Shown here: piece after piece, positions 31,193 through 32,490 of the stretch
How the letters are laid out: each line of letters begins with the position of its first letter
How positions within the stretch are numbered: position 1 is the first letter of the stretch
NCBI GenBank assembly: GCA_903828675.1
Contig: CAIKND010000142.1
Span: 1 to 32,490, forward strand
Direction of reading: 5' to 3'
Length of the DNA: 32,490 nt
DNA from: an uncultured Acidobacteriaceae bacterium
GTDB taxonomy: Bacteria; Acidobacteriota; Terriglobia; Terriglobales; Acidobacteriaceae
The notes under the pieces: generated by a model
Databases searched by the model: none
Seen by the model: only the letters and a program-made list of their open reading frames with translations
Told to the model about the DNA's origin: nothing
Position numbers and translations under genes: made by a program

Positions 31193-32490
31193 CTAGTTGA
31201 TATCTCCGTTCGAGTTGATGCCGTCGAAAATTGCGTTAAATGCCGTCGCGTTAAACGCACCTAACTGCTGCTCCATATTCGCCTGTTGCAGAAGTTGCAT
31301 GACGGTATAGGCCGCATTATTCGAGAGCCCAATTGCTGTGCCGTAGCTGCCGACGTTGTAGGACTTCGTCCCGGTTCCGCCCGGCGATACATTGAAGCCG
31401 TACGCTGCTGCGCTGCTTGAGCCAGCAAGATTCGAGTTCGTAACATATGCGGCCAAAGCACCTCCCAGGATCTGGGCGTTCGTTTTGGCGCCTGTAACTC
31501 CAAAGAACCTCATGAACAGCGCTGCAACGTCAGCATTTGTCTTACCCGTCAGATCGCTTCCACTCTTTGCTCCGTACAAATACGGGAAGTTCGTCGCAAG
31601 CCAAGTTGCGAGCTTGGTTGCGGACGGCCCACCGTTGACTCCGACAATGAGGGCCTGTCCGTTGTTGTTATGCCAGAATCCAATAGTCGCAGTGTCACCA
31701 CCGCAGAGCGAGAGCTGCGGCGTTACCGCCACGGAGCAGCTTACCGTACCCTTGTTGCCCGCCTTGTCTTTGATGGTAAGCGTGTAGTTAAAGGTTCCGC
31801 TCACCGTTGGTGTGCCAGAGATGGTGCCACTCGATGACATGGTCAATCCGGCAGGCAGGCCTGTAGCCGAGAAGGTGTACGGACCTCCCAGTCCACCGCT
31901 GCCGACAAGCGTTACAGGTGTGATCGCGACTCCTTTGAATGCATTGATGCTCACGCAGCTGGCACTCACCGGGGGAGCCACCACAATGGTGCATTTCAAC
32001 GTGCCGTTATGAGAGCATCTCCCCGATCCCTGGTAGCCACCGGCATCGTGGATTGTGACCGTATAGGTGTAAGTGCCGCTCGCCGTCGGAGTACCGCTGA
32101 TTACTCCGGAAGAAGACATGGTCAGCCCCGGAGGCAGCCCGGTGGCCGTGAAGGTGTATTGTCCGCCCGAGCCTCCGTTGCCGACCAACGCCACCGGGGT
32201 GATCGCCACGCCCTGGATGGCGCTGAACGATACGCAACTAGTGCTGACCGGAGGCGCCACCACGATCTTGCAACTGACCGTGCCTTGTCTGCCTTTGCTG
32301 TCAGTGATGGTAACCGTATAGTTGAACGTTCCGCTCACAGTCGGCGTGCCGGAGATAGTTCCGCTCGCGGAAATGGTCAACCCTGTCGGCAAACCTGCAG
32401 CCGTGAAGGTATAGGGTCCCGTACCTCCGTTAGCCACAAGCGTTACCGGCGTGATTGCATTGCCTTGCACAGCGTCGATCGCCACGCAAC
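31193..32490 (-). CDS. Ig-like (He_PIG) repeat surface protein, C-terminal part
   Basis: The frame is open to the right edge, so the N-terminus lies outside the window. What is visible is about 432 residues. Three He_PIG-type Ig repeats come first, each running from a CVxxxAxxGxAITPVxLV start through GLPxGLTxSxSGxISGTPTxSG. A C-terminal domain of about 180 residues follows, with DTATIGFWHNNNGQALI and later ALFMRFFGVTG, ending in NAIFDGINSNGDIN. One Cys at each repeat start suggests disulfides. Such proteins are usually secreted or cell-surface adhesins or scaffolds. A GTG near the edge is an internal Val by comparison with the other repeats, not a start. Confidence 0.85.
   Translation of the reverse strand, partial: CVAIDAVQGNAITPVTLVANGGTGPYTFTAAGLPTGLTISASGTISGTPTVSGTFNYTVTITDSKGRQGTVSCKIVVAPPVSTSCVSFSAIQGVAITPVALVGNGGSGGQYTFTATGLPPGLTMSSSGVISGTPTASGTYTYTVTIHDAGGYQGSGRCSHNGTLKCTIVVAPPVSASCVSINAFKGVAITPVTLVGSGGLGGPYTFSATGLPAGLTMSSSGTISGTPTVSGTFNYTLTIKDKAGNKGTVSCSVAVTPQLSLCGGDTATIGFWHNNNGQALIVGVNGGPSATKLATWLATNFPYLYGAKSGSDLTGKTNADVAALFMRFFGVTGAKTNAQILGGALAAYVTNSNLAGSSSAAAYGFNVSPGGTGTKSYNVGSYGTAIGLSNNAAYTVMQLLQQANMEQQLGAFNATAFNAIFDGINSNGDIN

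Overview
The window looks like about 32 kb of a chromosome from an Acidobacteriota (Terriglobia-type) bacterium. This is an inference from protein style and content: moderately high GC, secreted GH79 and GH2 glycosidases, a gamma-alpha fused 2-oxoacid:ferredoxin oxidoreductase, an AddAB-like pair, He_PIG-repeat surface proteins and short GC-rich palindromes between genes. No rRNA or marker gene is present to prove it.

Layout. (1) 1-2750: the end of an integrated element. It holds a truncated MoxR-type ATPase, a doubtful coupled ORF, an excisionase-like HTH protein and a tyrosine integrase pointing at the 3' end of tRNA-Asp(GTC). (2) 3071-10865: leftward host genes. These are an IclR regulator, a G-tract-rich spacer, an MsbA-like ABC exporter with a small four-helix membrane protein, a KDG-kinase-like PfkB sugar kinase, a CusF-SCO fusion lipoprotein, and a secreted GH79 glycosidase. 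(3) 10952-17387: a rightward two-gene operon for an AddB-like nuclease and an AddA-like helicase-nuclease. (4) 17487-20365: a leftward pair encoding 2-oxoacid:ferredoxin oxidoreductase (beta, and fused gamma-alpha). (5) 20737-23519: a leftward two-gene operon that is the most unusual part of the window. A 136-residue protein is joined by an ATGA overlap to a 791-residue protein. The larger one carries an N-terminal module shared with the small protein, a legumain/caspase-like (clan CD) domain with His and Cys in the expected places, and seven nearly identical FG-GAP-like propeller blades. (6) 23935-26487: a Tat-exported GH2 beta-galactosidase-type enzyme with a LacI-type operator over its promoter. 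(7) 26926-27015: tRNA-Ser(GGA), then about 590 bp with no convincing gene. (8) 27607-30830: a sensor kinase, its NarL-type response regulator, a diverged second copy of the regulator, and a possible small leader ORF. (9) 31193 to the right edge: the C-terminal part of an Ig-like (He_PIG) repeat protein.

How parts may work together. GH79 is a family that removes uronic acids, and KDG kinase acts late in uronate catabolism. A GGTC-N-GACC palindrome lies upstream of both genes, so they may share a regulator. The AddAB-like pair should process DNA double-strand ends. The clan-CD protease operon has no recognised partner beyond its small companion and is the best candidate for an undescribed system; its function is unknown.
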